A stretch of DNA of 64,000 bases from Pollenia angustigena (GCA_930367215.1 OV884059.1:52794957-52858956); one strand, 5' to 3'; shown: positions 20,671-32,589, counted from the stretch's first letter. Numbers and translations: made by a program. The notes: generated from the sequence alone by a model not told the origin.

Positions 20671-22042
20671 ATGTGATGGAAAAAAAACTCCACATTAGTG
20701 TTGGTCATTTTCTTTTTCGTATAAGTCTCATACGCAGCGCAGGTTGCGGGAGCGTCTGTATGTATTTTTCAGAGAAAGAAGTAACACGAAAAATTAAATC
20801 ATGCGCAATGACAACCAAGGTTACATTACTCAAAACAGGTTTCTGTTAACGGTGGTATCAGACCACCGGTTGTATGTTATAATGTAAAATGATTTGGTTT
20901 TACATCAAGATGAGAGTTGTTACCAACTGAAAGACATTTGCAAGGTACCGTAAGCGCAGATATGCGAATAAGTAAAATAATGCAAATATGTACGAAAATA
21001 AAAAAAATGCACATTAATCGCATAATAATGCGCAGTTTAATGGTACAGTTGCGTGTTTTAATTTATTAGGTAAGGGCAAAAATTCGTGGTTAGAAAAGAA
21101 CTACAGGAGAAATATGTATAATGACGCAATTAAAAGGTATGGTTGCATGACCTAACATATTGGGTGAGGGTAAGATTCACGATTCAAAAAGATAGAAAAA
21201 AAAACATTAAAAAAAATCCGTAACAGCTCCTGTCAAATGCTTTAGTGCAGAGTGCGTTTAAAATGGAGAGTTTATTTAGATTTCTACCTTGCGTTTCATC
21301 TTCGTTATATGACCCTTCTGGTCATTTCCCCCTGTTTATGTATTTTAGTTTTACTCCCGAGTATCTTGCTTAAACTTTCTTTTTTCGCATTTTGTGACCG
21401 TCCTGGTCCTGTTTTTATTTCTAACATTCTTTCTGGTTAATTTCTTTATTTCTTAATGACCCGTTTGGTCATATTCCCCCCCTTACATTCTCTCCTCATC
21501 CAGTAGCTTTGGTTTCGAGCCAAAGTAACTAGGATTAGAGAATGGGTTGACGGATGCACTTCCCTTATATTATATGGCCTCTTGGCTATTCGGTTTACTA
21601 TTATTGGTGCTACCACCTTCCTTTGTTATCTTCTTGATACTCTTTTGATCCTTTTTATGTTCACCCCAAACTTTTCCTTTACACCCCCCATAGCGTTTGC
21701 CGTCAGCTGAAATCGTATCGAATTTTCGCACTAATTTCCCCTGTTGAAGGCAAACTACCCATGGTGGTGCAGCATAGGAACCTAATCCGTGTTTGCTGAG
21801 TATCCTACTTGTATTCCATCTTCATCCCGTACCTTTGGTTTCGAGCCAAAGTAACTTGAAACGAAAATGGAGTTACTCATACTCTTTAAACAAAATATAC
21901 CACCCAGAAAAAAAAACGAAAACTACCCTTTTTACTTGAAAATATAAAAATCTATCCCCTTGCACTCTACCACTTCTGTCAACACTTATTCGCCCAAGCC
22001 ACGCTTTCTTGCATTACTTGTTCCAACAAACTGTCCGTATAT
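20671..22042. other. Non-coding remnant with repeated small hairpins
   Basis: There is no supported gene. TGACC-nnnn(n)-GGTCA-type hairpins recur at about 21309-21325, 21394-21408 and 21456-21472, and CTTTGGTTTCGAGCCAAAG (6-bp stem, 7-base loop) occurs at 21508 and again at 21835. This is probably the body of the minus-strand LTR element whose 5' end is at 23263, too decayed to read. Confidence 0.45.
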
Positions 22043-22357
22043 TTAATTTGTCCCCTTAGCTTTCGACTTTGCTTTTCCAACAGTTTTCTTTGTTCGCACT
22101 AAGTCTTCTAACCTGTAAATTACGTCCGCGGATTGGTCCTTGTGCAGGTCGCCTAGCAATTGTATAACATAACCAACCTCTTCTAACTTGGTCAATCTCT
22201 GGTGCCTTATAATCTCCTTATGTTGTTCTGTACATTCCTTGCCTAGTCTTAATTGGTTCAATTCTGTCCACGCTAGCACCTGTAGACTGTCCACCGAATA
22301 GTTATACTTGCTAAGTTTGGCGAGTAGTTCGCCCATCCTTGACCGCGGGTTGTCCAT
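22043..22357 (-). CDS. Unknown 104-residue protein in the leader of a minus-strand LTR element
   Basis: An ATG frame starting MDNPRSRMGELLAKL and ending in a Lys-rich tail (GKAKSKAKG). It is charged and probably helical, with repeated Leu. It lies about 610 bases downstream of a minus-strand primer site (22969-22981), where a gag would be expected, but it has no zinc knuckle and I do not recognise it. It could be a short Gag remnant or an accessory frame. Confidence 0.35.
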   Translation of the reverse strand: MDNPRSRMGELLAKLSKYNYSVDSLQVLAWTELNQLRLGKECTEQHKEIIRHQRLTKLEEVGYVIQLLGDLHKDQSADVIYRLEDLVRTKKTVGKAKSKAKGTN

Positions 22358-22504
22358 TTATAATCACGCAAATTGCAAAATAATACTTACCAGCATTAAA
22401 ACGACCTGTGCCATCTTTAAACTTTTTGAAAGAAAGAAAAAAAAAAACTTTTTACGCGTTACCAACAATGTTGCGTTGTACTGATCCTCCCTCAAAATTC
22501 TTCA

Positions 22505-22910
22505 ATGCGGCTGGTGGCAGTGGCAATTACTTGTACCTCCACCATTTTATATTTTCACAAAAATGCTAAAGGCGTACCAGAATGTGGCTGCTTGAGACCT
22601 TCAGCACTTTGCTTCTATACTCTGTGGCTTCCTTTACGTTTTCCTCGCCACCGCCTTCAATCATTTTGTTATGTTGAGGAAAAAACAAACCTAAATAAAT
22701 AGCCTTCTAATGTGGTGAAACGTCCGTGGCAAGTTACTTGTAACTCCACCAATTCGCACTTTTTCGAAGACACTAAAGGCGTACCAGAATGTGGCTGCTT
22801 AAGACCTTTCAGCACTTTGCTTCCATGTTTATTGATTTCTATTACTTTCGTTGCTCCCGAAACCAGTCGCCATACCAGGAAGGGATCTAAATTCGGCAAA
22901 AATGTCGTGT
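22505..22910. repeat. Diverged direct repeat, about 209-bp period
   Basis: The block containing GGCGTACCAGAATGTGGCTG occurs at about 22569 and again at about 22778, each preceded by an ACTTGTAnCTCCACC motif. It lies in the leader of the minus-strand LTR element. Confidence 0.7.
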
Positions 22911-22968
22911 AATAAATAAATTTTATTCCTCGAGGGTCCCTTGGGAATCGCAGGATCTTTATTTAATT

Positions 22969-22981
22969 ACCGGCTGCGCCA
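22969..22981 (-). promoter_or_regulatory. Primer binding site, tRNA-Ser type
   Basis: On the minus strand TGGCGCAGCCGGT begins two bases after the LTR end. TGGCGCAG(T/C)CGGT is the tRNA-Ser-type primer site used by several fly Ty3 elements (for example 17.6/297). Confidence 0.65.
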
Positions 22982-22983
22982 AT

Positions 22984-23263
22984 TGTTGTAGTTGAGAAAT
23001 TAGAAGATCTTTTTGTATTTTTCCTAACCTGGAGTGCTCCGTGGAGATCGCAGGTAGATTTTTATTTGCTTGCTAATTACAGCTCAACTTAAAATTATTC
23101 TTACCCGCTATTTATACCTAGTTCTTATAATTAAAATGCTGACTGTACTTAAGTCAGCAAGTGTCTAAAGTGCTGACTCGTATAATTGAGTCAGCCTATT
23201 TTTTTTTTATTACTTAATACTAAATAATGTCATACTTATTATATACGAGGGTGACTCTCAACA
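22984..23263 (-). repeat. 5' LTR of a minus-strand Ty3-type element, 280 bp
   Basis: The minus strand reads TGTTGAGAGTCACCC...CTACAACA, with TG/CA ends. It contains TATAAATA (plus positions 23109-23116) and an AATAAA at about 23058-23063. Two palindromes built on GCTGAC/GTCAGC lie at about 23140-23195. The rest of the element to the left is decayed and no 3' LTR was found. An alternative boundary AGTCACC...CAATT (errantivirus style) is possible. Confidence 0.6.
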
Positions 23264-24078
23264 ATGATAATAAATTAATCCAATTGAAAAAAGATATTTT
23301 TATGAGTATATAATTTGTTAATAACAATTTAGTGAGATTTACGGCTATACGGTGTTCATCTGTTAACATTACAATGATGTACAAAAAAATATTAAAAACA
23401 AAAGTAATTTTTTTTTATTATCAAAATGGAAAAAGGTTTTTTTGTTGCTTAATTTAATTTCATTTGAGTATAAATTTTAAAATAGGAAAAAATTCAATTT
23501 AACTTTAAATGGAACATATCCCCACAAACACAAACAAACAACAAGCAAATTTCCGGCTGAAAGATCTTTCAACGATGGAACACTAACATGTATGTATGTA
23601 AGTCATTTTGTTTTTTTTTCTATTTCCTAATCCAAATTTGTATGTATGTATCTATCGTTAAAAATTATCAAATAAAGACTAAAGTCAAATAAAATTTACT
23701 TTGTTTCGTTCGGTTAATAGTATCAATCGCGTTAACATTGTTCTGTAAACGAAAAATGTGAAGTAATTGGTAAAACGATATATACACATACAAACTTGGT
23801 TTCTATTCAAAGTATTAAAAAAATGGAATTTTCGTATCGAAAATAAAAAAATAATGAATTTAAGTGAAAAAAACGTCGCGAAAATGTTAAGAATTAGATA
23901 TTTTATTAAAGAAAATGCATTTATTTATCTAATTATTTTACTGCAGTTCTTCTTCTTTTAATTCTTAAAATAAATATTTACAAAAGCAAAAAAATTAATT
24001 CGCCGTAACTAGCATGGAAATTTTCCACCACAATAAATCATTTTTACCTCAATTGAGCTAGTGCTGTTAAGCGAATTT
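23264..24078. other. AT-rich DNA, nothing recognised
   Basis: I find no gene, repeat unit or terminal inverted repeat I can support. Confidence 0.5.
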
Positions 24079-25622
24079 TATACCCTTCACCTAAGGTGGA
24101 AATGGGTATATATAAGTTTGTCATTCCGTTTGTAATTTCTGCAATATTGATCTAAGACCCTATAAAGTATATATATACTCGGTCCTTATGAGGAGAGAAC
24201 TTGACTTAAGCATATCCGTCCGTCTTACGTTTGATATGTGTTTTCCGGAGACTCCAGACATGATAGCGGCTAGGTTGTTTTACATTTATGTCACATATAG
24301 TCCACCATTTCGTGCTATTGAAATTCAGCAATATCGGTTCACAAATGGTTAAGATATGATCAAAAAACCACGACTGCCTCTAATTTTTTTTCCAAAAATC
24401 CCTTGTTGTTGTATTTTCATTGCTTTTTTCTGTATATCTGAAGAACGGCAAGAGCCAAAGTTTCCAAATTAGGTACACACATTTAGGTTGTCAATACACA
24501 CCACCCTACAAAATGTGGACAGGATTGGAGATGTGGGCGTGGTACCTCCCGTACAAAAAAAATTAAAAATTGTATAAAAACCTAAATTTTAGGGCTGCCA
24601 TATGTCCTATGGATATAACTTAATACCAAAATATCGGAAATTTTTAGTAGAACATCGGTCCCCCTTTCGGGAACCATAGGTCTCCCCGAGTCCAAGCTTT
24701 ATAACTCAAGTAAATGGTAAATTTCTTCTTAAACACGTCGGCATATAAATCTGTCAAATCGGTTAAAAAATGGCTGAGTTATAATCAAAATACTGAAATC
24801 CCAAAAATTACTCTTTTTATACCCTTCACCTCAGGTGGAAAAGGGTATATATAAGTTTGTCATTCCGTTTGTAATTTCTGCAATATTGATCTAAGACCCT
24901 ATAAAGTATATATATTCTGGGTCCTTATGAGGAGAGAACTTGATTTAACCATGTGATGTCCCTCTACCCAATCCCCCCCCCCTCCCCCCTTCAATTGTTT
25001 ACATATACTAGCATAATGCCCAATATGATATTCGTTATCACCCTTCTTTATTATTTCATCTATTTAACGAACTAATTTTTACAAATAGAAACTAGGAATT
25101 TTTGTGTTTTTTTGCTACTTAAAAACTCGCCAAAAAAGATAAAAGAAAACAAACAAACACACATACATGGCATAAACTATTTTGGTGAATATATTTCCCA
25201 ACTTTGCTATTGCGGTGAACAATAACATCAGAAGTAATTACAACTCAACTTTGTTGAATTTTGTGAACAGTAAACGTGCCATATTTCATTTTAATGATAT
25301 TCGATTAACGTTCCTTCATGGTTCAGTTTTCTAGGGGTTGTGTAAGAAACTGAGAGTTCCCTGGTTCGAATCTTGGTTTTTTTTTAAAAGAAAAATTTTT
25401 TTTTAATGTTTTTATTTTTTTTTTTATGTTCTAAAAACGATTTAAAAAAATATTTACCAGTTTTCGCTTTTTAAATTTTATTTATAATGAAGTTTTAAGC
25501 ATTGTCAATATGTGTGTAGAGGTATGTAAAAATTATTTAGTTTTTGTCTAGTTGCTCTGTATTCTGCTCGCACAATGGTGAAGGGTATATAAGATTCGGC
25601 AAAGCCGAATATAGCACTCTTA
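24079..25622 (+). mobile_element. Two head-to-tail Helentron/DINE-1-like elements
   Basis: Copy one starts at about 24079 and copy two at about 24818. Both begin TATACCCTTCACCT and share the next roughly 110 bp, including CCTATAAAGTATATATA, a motif typical of fly DINE-1-like elements. The end at about 25578-25622 reads GGTGAAGGGTATA, then the hairpin ATTCGGC-AAA-GCCGAAT, then CTTACTTG. The start and end words are inverted copies, as in Helentrons. Insertions are in T-rich DNA. There is no Rep/helicase frame, so both are non-autonomous. A related copy spans 40640-44542. Confidence 0.6.
25318..25380 (+). other. tRNA-like segment (SINE or tRNA relic)
   Basis: TGGTTCAGTTTTCTAGGGG resembles an A-box and GGTTCGAATC is a perfect B-box, followed by a T-run. 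The paralogous stretch at about 41728 lacks these roughly 53 bases, so it was gained here or lost there. The acceptor stem does not pair, so this is not a working tRNA gene. Confidence 0.4.
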
Positions 25623-25962
25623 CTTGTTTTATTAAAACTTTACATAAAAACTAATTGCCTTCATAATACGTTTTAAATTAAACAAACGAAATTTATTTTA
25701 TTTTGGTACAGTAATTACCTAACTAATTATAATTAAGCTTAAAATACAAATCGGGTTTCTAAATGGTTTTTAAGTAAATTTTTTTTCCCCAACTGATTTT
25801 GTGTTATAAAATGTTTTTTTTTTAAATAAAAAAAAAATCTAAAAATTTTGGGGATCCGGTATCGAATCCTGCAGATGACCTAATTTTATGGTGTTTTCTT
25901 TTCTAAAAAATAATGATGCATTATAGTTGTGTAATATATTTATTAGGTTACACGAAGCCTTA

Positions 25963-26672
25963 CGCTGGGACTCCACGTAGCAATTTTTATTGCTAAGTAC
26001 AAGCAATAACGTCGGCAGAACAATGGAGCAATAATTGCTGATTATATTGCTGGAGAACACTTGTTATTGCTTTGCCATAAATTTGGAATTTTCACCGCGA
26101 GTAGTTGTATAAAGTTTTGTGCCTTTATTTATTACAAATGTTTCATGCTGTGTTTTGAAGTGATTGTTAAATTTTCTTTTTAAATCAATAAATTAAATTA
26201 ATAAAATAAAATAATTAATTTTAATTGTCGTAGCTGTGTTTTGTATTACTTGCGTATGAAAAAAAAGCCTAAAACTTGTATTGTTCTATTGCAAAAATAA
26301 AAATATACAAAAAAAAAACAAATGTGTCGTTTGTTTTTGTTAATATTGACGTTTATTTAAAAGTATAATATATAAACACTTTTTCTGTATTTTGTTGAAG
26401 TATTTTTTCACTTGGCGGCTTTTTCTTAATTGATTTTTTAATAAATAAACACACTAACAAATAAACAACCGTACAGAGAAATGAAATGTCAGATAAATTA
26501 CAACTGATTTGACAGCAGATTGCTAAGCAATAATTGCTCAAGCAATAAGAAGAGCAATCATTGCGCAATGGATTGCCACTCATAGCAATATGCGGTCTAT
26601 ACGTCGCAAATTTTATGGAGCAATCAAATTTGACGTTTGCCGCAATAAATATTGCTACGTGGAGACCCGGGG
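25963..26672. mobile_element. PIF/Harbinger-like element, 710 bp
   Basis: The ends CGCTGGGACTCCACGTAGCA and, on the other strand, CCCCGGGTCTCCACGTAGCA are flanked by TTA on both sides (25960-25962 and 26673-26675). The inside is full of GCAAT/ATTGC motifs. The minus frame at 26353-26583 is not recognisable as a transposase. Confidence 0.8.
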
Positions 26673-26728
26673 TTAGAAATGATACATTTTTCTAAATTAC
26701 AATGGAACAAAATAATAGCTACGTGTTA

Positions 26729-27385
26729 CACTCAATTCACATGAGGCCTTTTACGACGTCGTTTAATCTTGATTCCCTTTTAAAGCAACTTCCAAAATCT
26801 CTTTGCGTTCATACGATGATTTTTGGTTGCATGTCTTTTTTTTATTTACAGTATGGCCTTGATTACCCGTCATTCGATTAACCGGCAGCTTCAATAAAAT
26901 GGAAAACAAAAATTTTTTGCACTGATTTAAATTGCCTCTATTATCCGAAATTATAAACAAATTATCTTTTTTTCGTTAAATTTTGAACAATCAAAAGAAA
27001 TTTAAATAAACGAAGAAAGAGAATATCTTAACGGTGTGGAAGCATGTTCTGCCAAATTTACTTTTTTCCTCATGTTTACATAATAAAACGTTATATATTT
27101 ACATAAAATAAGAAACACACCAAAAAAAATAAATAATCAAGAATTCTGCCGATCCCGTCTATTATCGATAATCGAGGTCTCACTGTATTTTCAACCACAC
27201 ACTTCAAAGTAAGAAAAAGAATAAAACGTAAACAGAAAAAGTTAAAAGAGAAATGTAAAAAACGACATGCAAAATACAAAACGAGACATTTTGTTAACCC
27301 CTCTTTCTTTTCTACACCGCTCACCAACAAACCAAAAGAGACGTCGACAAAGCGACGTCGTAAAAGTCCTCATCTAAACTGAGTG
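26729..27385. mobile_element. PIF/Harbinger-like MITE, 657 bp, hosting a pogo MITE
   Basis: Imperfect inverted ends of about 40 bp (CACTCAATTCACATGAGG ... TTTTACGACGTCG) are mirrored at the right and flanked by TTA (26726-26728 and 27386-27388). A pogo-like MITE (26849-27185) sits inside. Confidence 0.65.
26849..27185. mobile_element. Pogo/Tigger-like MITE, 337 bp
   Basis: The ends CAGTATGGCCTTGATTACCCG and, on the other strand, CAGTGAGACCTCGATTATCG are flanked by TA. Internal text such as CCTCTATTATCCG is shared with the pogo-like MITE at 58302. Confidence 0.7.
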
Positions 27386-27388
27386 TTA

Positions 27389-28279
27389 CACTCAACACTA
27401 ATGTGTATTTAGCGTGTAAAATATTGAATGCAAAGTTTGTACTAAAAGCGATATTCACCACGCTTGTAGCAATTTTAAACAATGCATTTTCTTACAATTC
27501 CAATAAGCGTTAACAGCACTGATTTTCAATAATTAAAGTCAGCTGTTGTTAAAAATTGTGCGACAAAAAAAATATAATTATTTAATTAAAGTAAAACAAA
27601 CGAAAAACAAAAAGTTTTTATATCCATCACAATATAACTAAAAATCACAATATAACGCAAATTGTCCGCAAACACAAGAAAAAAATACTTGCTTGCCTAA
27701 AAAAGTACTTTACGCAGATGCAAAAAAGGGTATTAGCTCACACTCAGTTAAAACTGCGGGTAAGAAATGGAACAAATTTGCCATTTATTGTTGCAACATG
27801 TTTAGAAATGAAAACGACAACTTCTCACATTTTTGCATATATTTTTAGAATGGAACAAAAACTAGCACGAATGGTAGCATATATGGAACATTATTGTCAG
27901 AAAAGAAAACACCATTAATTAACTATTTTTTTCATTTCTTTTCATATTTTATATTTATTTCATTATTTGTTGGTAGCCGAGTTGGATACCTAAATAAAAT
28001 TTTTGTTTTAGCTTTTTTTTGTGATTTTTGCTTAAAATTATTTTTTTCGGTTTCTGATACATTTTTTTTGTAGTTTTTGAATATGAAAAATCATTTTCAA
28101 AACACCTTAAATTTTTGGATAAAATCATTGACTTTATTTAGATTTTAAAAACAGTATTAATAACTAACTTAAGTTAGTGGTAATGTCTTTTTTTTCCTCT
28201 TAATAAATAATTATAAACATGAATTTTTAAATTAAACTGTTTTTAATTTCCACAAAGCTACTTGTAGAGGTAATTTGAT
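27389..28279. other. AT-rich DNA, no gene; right part duplicated at 44791-45110
   Basis: There is no supported gene. From about 27912 the sequence matches 44791 onward, including the phrase GGTAGCCGAGTTGGATACC, as part of the long duplication described in the findings. Confidence 0.5.
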
Positions 28280-29748
28280 TTGTTTGGGATCATGAAAGAT
28301 AATTTTTACGAGATATTTTATTGGATGGTTTACCTTATCAGGAATGATTGGACGACAGGAACAAGTATGTGCATCAGTGGCGTGAAAATTTTCTCAAGGT
28401 GGCCTGCGAAAGCGTTTAATTTTTCATGTGTTTTTGGCCCAAGTGCGGTTTTTCAGTCTTAATGGAGATTCTTGGGTTATAGGGCATTTCATATGCCGTA
28501 CGGCCTTCCATAAGCTATAATTGGAGTTTTTTGTGGCATCTAGGCTGTTTAGATAGCCTTCTTTTGCAGACTCGTGGTTCTGTCTTAATTTGGTGCGAAG
28601 AGTTGTCAGGCATAATTGTAGTTGGGCCTTAGTGGTTGGGGAGCGACTGTTTTGCCATTGTCTTCTTAACTTTTTTTTTTCTCTGATAAAGGTCTCTATA
28701 TCCTTCGATGTATTGTAAGGAGCACGTTTAATTGTCCGCCTGATTGGGGTTGCATTTCTTGCTGCAGAATCCAAGACTTCTGTAAATCGGTCGACAGCTA
28801 TTTGGATGTCATTTTATACTTTAACCAATTTGTGTTTCTGTTTGGATAGGAAATAAAGTTGGCAGCTGCGGCGGCAGAGGTTCCTTTAAAAATGAGGATT
28901 GATGGTGAATGATTAGACGAAAGATCATAGGAGGAACTAACTAGTACCTGATCGCGCTTGATGTTTTTAATTACAGCAAAGTCGATAAGGTCTGGTAGCT
29001 TATTGAAGTCGGTTGACCAATAGGTAGGCTCACCACTCGAAACGACATCAAAATTATTTGCAGTTACGGTATTGTATAGCTGATAACCTCTAGGACAAAT
29101 AAGTCTGGAGCCCCAATATGTATGTTTAGCGTTGTAGTCGCCAGGAGCAATGAATTTCTGGCCCAATGTGGAGAAGAAGTTGAGATATTTATCGTGTACA
29201 ATTTTGTGCCTCGGAGGACAATAAACGGATGTTAACGTTAGTTTGAAATCAGTAAGATTTATAGATGTGGCCTGGATACAATCTTCTTCGAACTCTGGCA
29301 ATGGTAAGTGTCTGATGTGTTTGTGCACAATTATGGCTCTGCCACCACAAGCCCGTCCGCTGGGATGTTTTGTGTCATACGTAAGGTATCCATTTACCCT
29401 AAAGCAGTTTTTATGAGTAAAGTGTGTTTCAGAAACAAGGAGTACGTCGATTTCATGCCTATGAAGGAAGTTTGCAACTTCGTCTTTATGTTGGGATAAG
29501 CCGTTTGCATTCCAGAAACTTATTTTTAACTGGTTCATTTTTTGTTGAGTAGAACTTGAAGGAGCATGTTCTGGTTTCGCATCATTTCCTGAAACGTGTT
29601 CTGCATAGTGGCCATGAAGTTATTAAATTTTCAATTGAGCTAGGCATATTTCCAGAAGGCATTTGTAGACCTTCCCTAGGAACATTAACGTATGGAGGTT
29701 GCTTTGCGTTGGAAGTACTCGGGGCATTTTTCACATTAGGGTTTCCTT
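28280..29748 (-). pseudogene. Jockey-clade LINE ORF2 fragment: endonuclease plus linker
   Basis: The frame at 28798-29538 encodes a 246-residue endonuclease/exonuclease/phosphatase domain: SFWNANG at the start, SETHF, and GDYNAKHTYWGSR with the metal-binding GD-N motif. A catalytic-type SSNHSP motif follows near the end, where the typical form is S-D-H. The next frame (28424-28774) is the basic linker before RT, but no RT follows: the copy is cut at about 28280-28400. ORF2 starts in an ATGA overlap with ORF1, as in Jockey elements. In a working element ORF2 would nick target DNA and reverse-transcribe. This copy cannot. Confidence 0.85.
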
Positions 29749-30371
29749 TTAAGACTTGGGCATATGATTGGTTTTGTTTGTTTGTGTAGTACTAGCAATA
29801 GAGCCAGCGGCCTGGCTGGGCGCATATGACGGACCATATTGGGAGTGAGTATATTTTTGAACTAAAGCAGGTTTTTTTAAATGCAAGAAGACTTTACAGC
29901 CCCTATAGTTTGCCGTGTGATTTTCGCCACAGTTGCTGCATTTCTTAACATTCGGGTCAGCTTTAGAACGATTACATTCGGCGGTTTTATGAGCGTCGCC
30001 ACAAACCACACATATGTGAGGCAATTTACAATATGATTTTGTATGCCCATATTCCTGACAGTTTGTGCATTGGGAGGGACCCTTTCGTTTTAATGGCTCC
30101 TCAACAGTTATTCTTTTGTTGAGTAGGTAGCGCAAGTTGTATATGGGATGAACTGAATTTTTGGTTTTGAGAACCGATGAATCAAACGATATCTCAATGC
30201 GGTGCATTGGTTGAGGAACTTTATTCCTGTTCAAAATGTTATAAACAAATTTTACCTCATACCCCTCTAGCTATACGGCAGATTTTATTTCCTCTGTAGG
30301 AACAGAACTTTCTATGCCTTTTATGACAATAATCAAACCCTTAGCACTTTTTAATTGATATGTATAGTAAC
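29749..30371 (-). pseudogene. Jockey-clade LINE ORF1, C-terminal part with CCHC knuckles
   Basis: The frame at 29749-30234 encodes a nucleic-acid-binding Gag-like segment with knuckles CTNCQEYGHTKSYC, CVVCGDAHKTAEC and CSNCGENHTANYRGC. Upstream (30234-30371) the PRE-C2HC-type region continues in a broken frame. At 30371 ORF1 is interrupted by the hammerhead repeat array and resumes at 32784. The ORF1 product would coat the LINE RNA. Confidence 0.8.
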
Positions 30372-30392
30372 ACTTGAAATTTATTGTTGATG

Positions 30393-30456
30393 GGATAAGC
30401 TATTCCTATGCGCATTTCACTGGTTGCTTAGGCCAGACCATCAGGAAACTTCATCC
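30393..30456 (-). ncRNA. Hammerhead motif, inverted copy, core changed
   Basis: The minus strand reads CTGATGG instead of CTGATGA, followed by the same helix II and GAAA. The last core A is G, which should abolish or strongly reduce cleavage. Confidence 0.6.
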
Positions 30457-30729
30457 ATAAAGATTTTAGAAAAACTAAAGATATTAAACCAAATAAAACT
30501 TGTAAACGTATAAGAATTATAGCAACAGTTCTACTTGTAATAATATCAAAGCTTAAACAAAACACATCAACAATAAACAACAGTGGGTTTATCTCATCTT
30601 ACATTCCCCACTACAATTAATGTTGAGAGAATTTCAACTAATTGTAGTGGGGAATGTAAGATGAGATAATTCTTATACGTTTAACAGTTTTATTTGGTTT
30701 AATATCTTTAGTTTTTCTAAAATCTTTAT

Positions 30730-30793
30730 GGATGAAGTTTCCTGATGATCTGGCCTAAGCAACCAGTGAAATGCGCATAGGAATAGCTTATCC
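30730..30793 (+). ncRNA. Type I hammerhead ribozyme motif, unit 1
   Basis: The core CTGATGA is at 30742-30748 and GAAA at 30768-30771. Helix II is CTGG/CCAG with a nine-base loop and a U-U mismatch at its base. Helix III is the minimal A-TGC/GCA-T. The predicted cleavage follows TA at 30779. Helix I is GTTTC/GGAAT, with an outer GGAT/ATCC stem beyond an internal loop. Such a short helix III is typical of hammerheads in tandem repeats, which may act as dimers. Confidence 0.7.
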
Positions 30794-31198
30794 CATCAAC
30801 AATAAATTTCAAGTGTTTTTGTCAAGAATATAAACTGGGAATTAAGCACTAATAACAAAATATTTTGAAATTAAAATTTTGTATTTCCAAAAATTTAAAT
30901 TACTTTTTGATAAAACAGGCAAGTGCACGACCTAAAAAACACTTAATTGACAACATCTTTTGTAAGTTGTTGTTGTTTTTATTTTGTTTTTCTTAACCTA
31001 CTTACAACTACAATTAATGTTGAGAGAATTTCAACTAATTGTAGTGGGGAATGTAAGATGAGATAAACCCACTGTTATTTATTGTTGATGTGTTTTGTTT
31101 AAGCTTTGATATTATTACAAGTAGAACTGTTGCTATAATTCTTATACGTTTAACAGTTTTATTTGGTTTAATATCTTTAGTTTTTCTAAAATCTTTAT

Positions 31199-31247
31199 GG
31201 ATGAAGGCCTAAGCAACCAGTGAAATGCGCATAGGAATAGCTTATCC
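31199..31247 (+). ncRNA. Hammerhead motif, unit 2, core deleted
   Basis: The 3' half (CCAGTGAAATGCGCATA) is present, but 15 bases including CTGATGA are missing, so this copy cannot cleave. Confidence 0.65.
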
Positions 31248-31652
31248 CATCAACAATAAATTTCAAGTGTTTTTGTCAAGAATAAAAACTGGGAATTAAG
31301 CACGAATAACAAAATCTTTTGAAATTAAAATTTTGTATTCCCAAAAATTGAAATTACTTTTTGATAAAACAGGCAAGTGCACGGCCTAAAAAACACTTAA
31401 TTGACAACATCTTTTGGAAGTTGTTGTTGTTTTTATTTTGTTTTTCTTAACCTACTTACAGCTAAAATTAATGTTGAGAGAATTTCAACTAATTGTATTG
31501 GGGAATGTAAGATGAGATAACCCCACTGTTATTTATTGTTGATGTATTTTGTTTAAGCTTTGATATTATTACAAGTAGAACTGTTGCTATAATTCTTATA
31601 CGTTTAACAGTTTTATTTGGTTGAATATCTTTAGTTTTTCTAAAATCTTTAT

Positions 31653-31716
31653 GGATGAAGTTTCCTGATGATCTGGCCTAAGCAACCAGTGAAATGCGCA
31701 TAGGAATAGCTTATCC
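31653..31716 (+). ncRNA. Type I hammerhead ribozyme motif, unit 3
   Basis: Identical in core and stems to unit 1. CTGATGA is at 31665-31671. Confidence 0.7.
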
Positions 31717-32121
31717 CATCAACAATAAATTTCAAGTGTTTTTGTCAAGAATAAAAACTGGGAATTAAGCACGAATAACAAAATCTTTTGAAATTAAAAT
31801 TTTGTATTCCCAAAAATTGAAATTACTTTTTGATAAAACAGGCAAGTGCACGGCCTAAAAAACACTTAATTGACAACATCTTTTGTAAGTTGTTGTTGTT
31901 TTTATTTTGTTTTTCTTAACCTACTTACAACTACAATTAATGTTGAGAGAATTTCAACTAATTGTAGTGGGGAATGTAAGATGAGATAAACCCGCTGTTA
32001 TTTATTGTTTATGTGTTTTGTTTAAGCTTTGATATTATTACAAGTAGAACTGTTGCTATAATTCTTATATGTTTAACAGTTTTATTTGGTTTAATATCTT
32101 TCGTTTTTCTAAAATCTTTAT

Positions 32122-32185
32122 GGATGAAGTTTCCTGATGATCTGGCCTAAACAACCAGTGAAATGCGCATAGGAATAGCTTATCC
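32122..32185 (+). ncRNA. Type I hammerhead ribozyme motif, unit 4
   Basis: CTGATGA is at 32134-32140. The only change is one base in the helix II loop (G to A); core and stems are kept. Confidence 0.7.
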
Positions 32186-32589
32186 CATCAACAAAAAATT
32201 TTAAGTGTTTTTGTCAAGAATAAAAACTGGGAATTAAGCACGAATAACAAAGTCTTTTGAAATTAAAATTTTGTATTCCCAAAAATTGAAATTACTTTTT
32301 GATAAAACAGGCAAGTGCACGGCCTAAAAACACTTAATTGACAACATCTTTTGTAAGTTGTTGTTGTTTTTATTTTGTTTTTCTTAACCTACTTACAACT
32401 ACAATTAATGTTGAGAGAATTTCAACTAATTGTAGTGGGGAATGTAAGATGAGATAAACCCACTGTTATTTATTGTTGATGTGTTTTGTTTAAGCTTTGA
32501 TATTATTACAAGTAGAACTGTTGCTACAATTCTTATACGTTTAACAGTTTTATTTGGTTTAATATCTTTAGATTTTCTAAAATCTTTAT

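Noticed and set aside
25318..25380. Functional tRNA gene
   Set aside because: A- and B-box-like words are present, but stems do not pair and the segment lies within a Helentron-like element.
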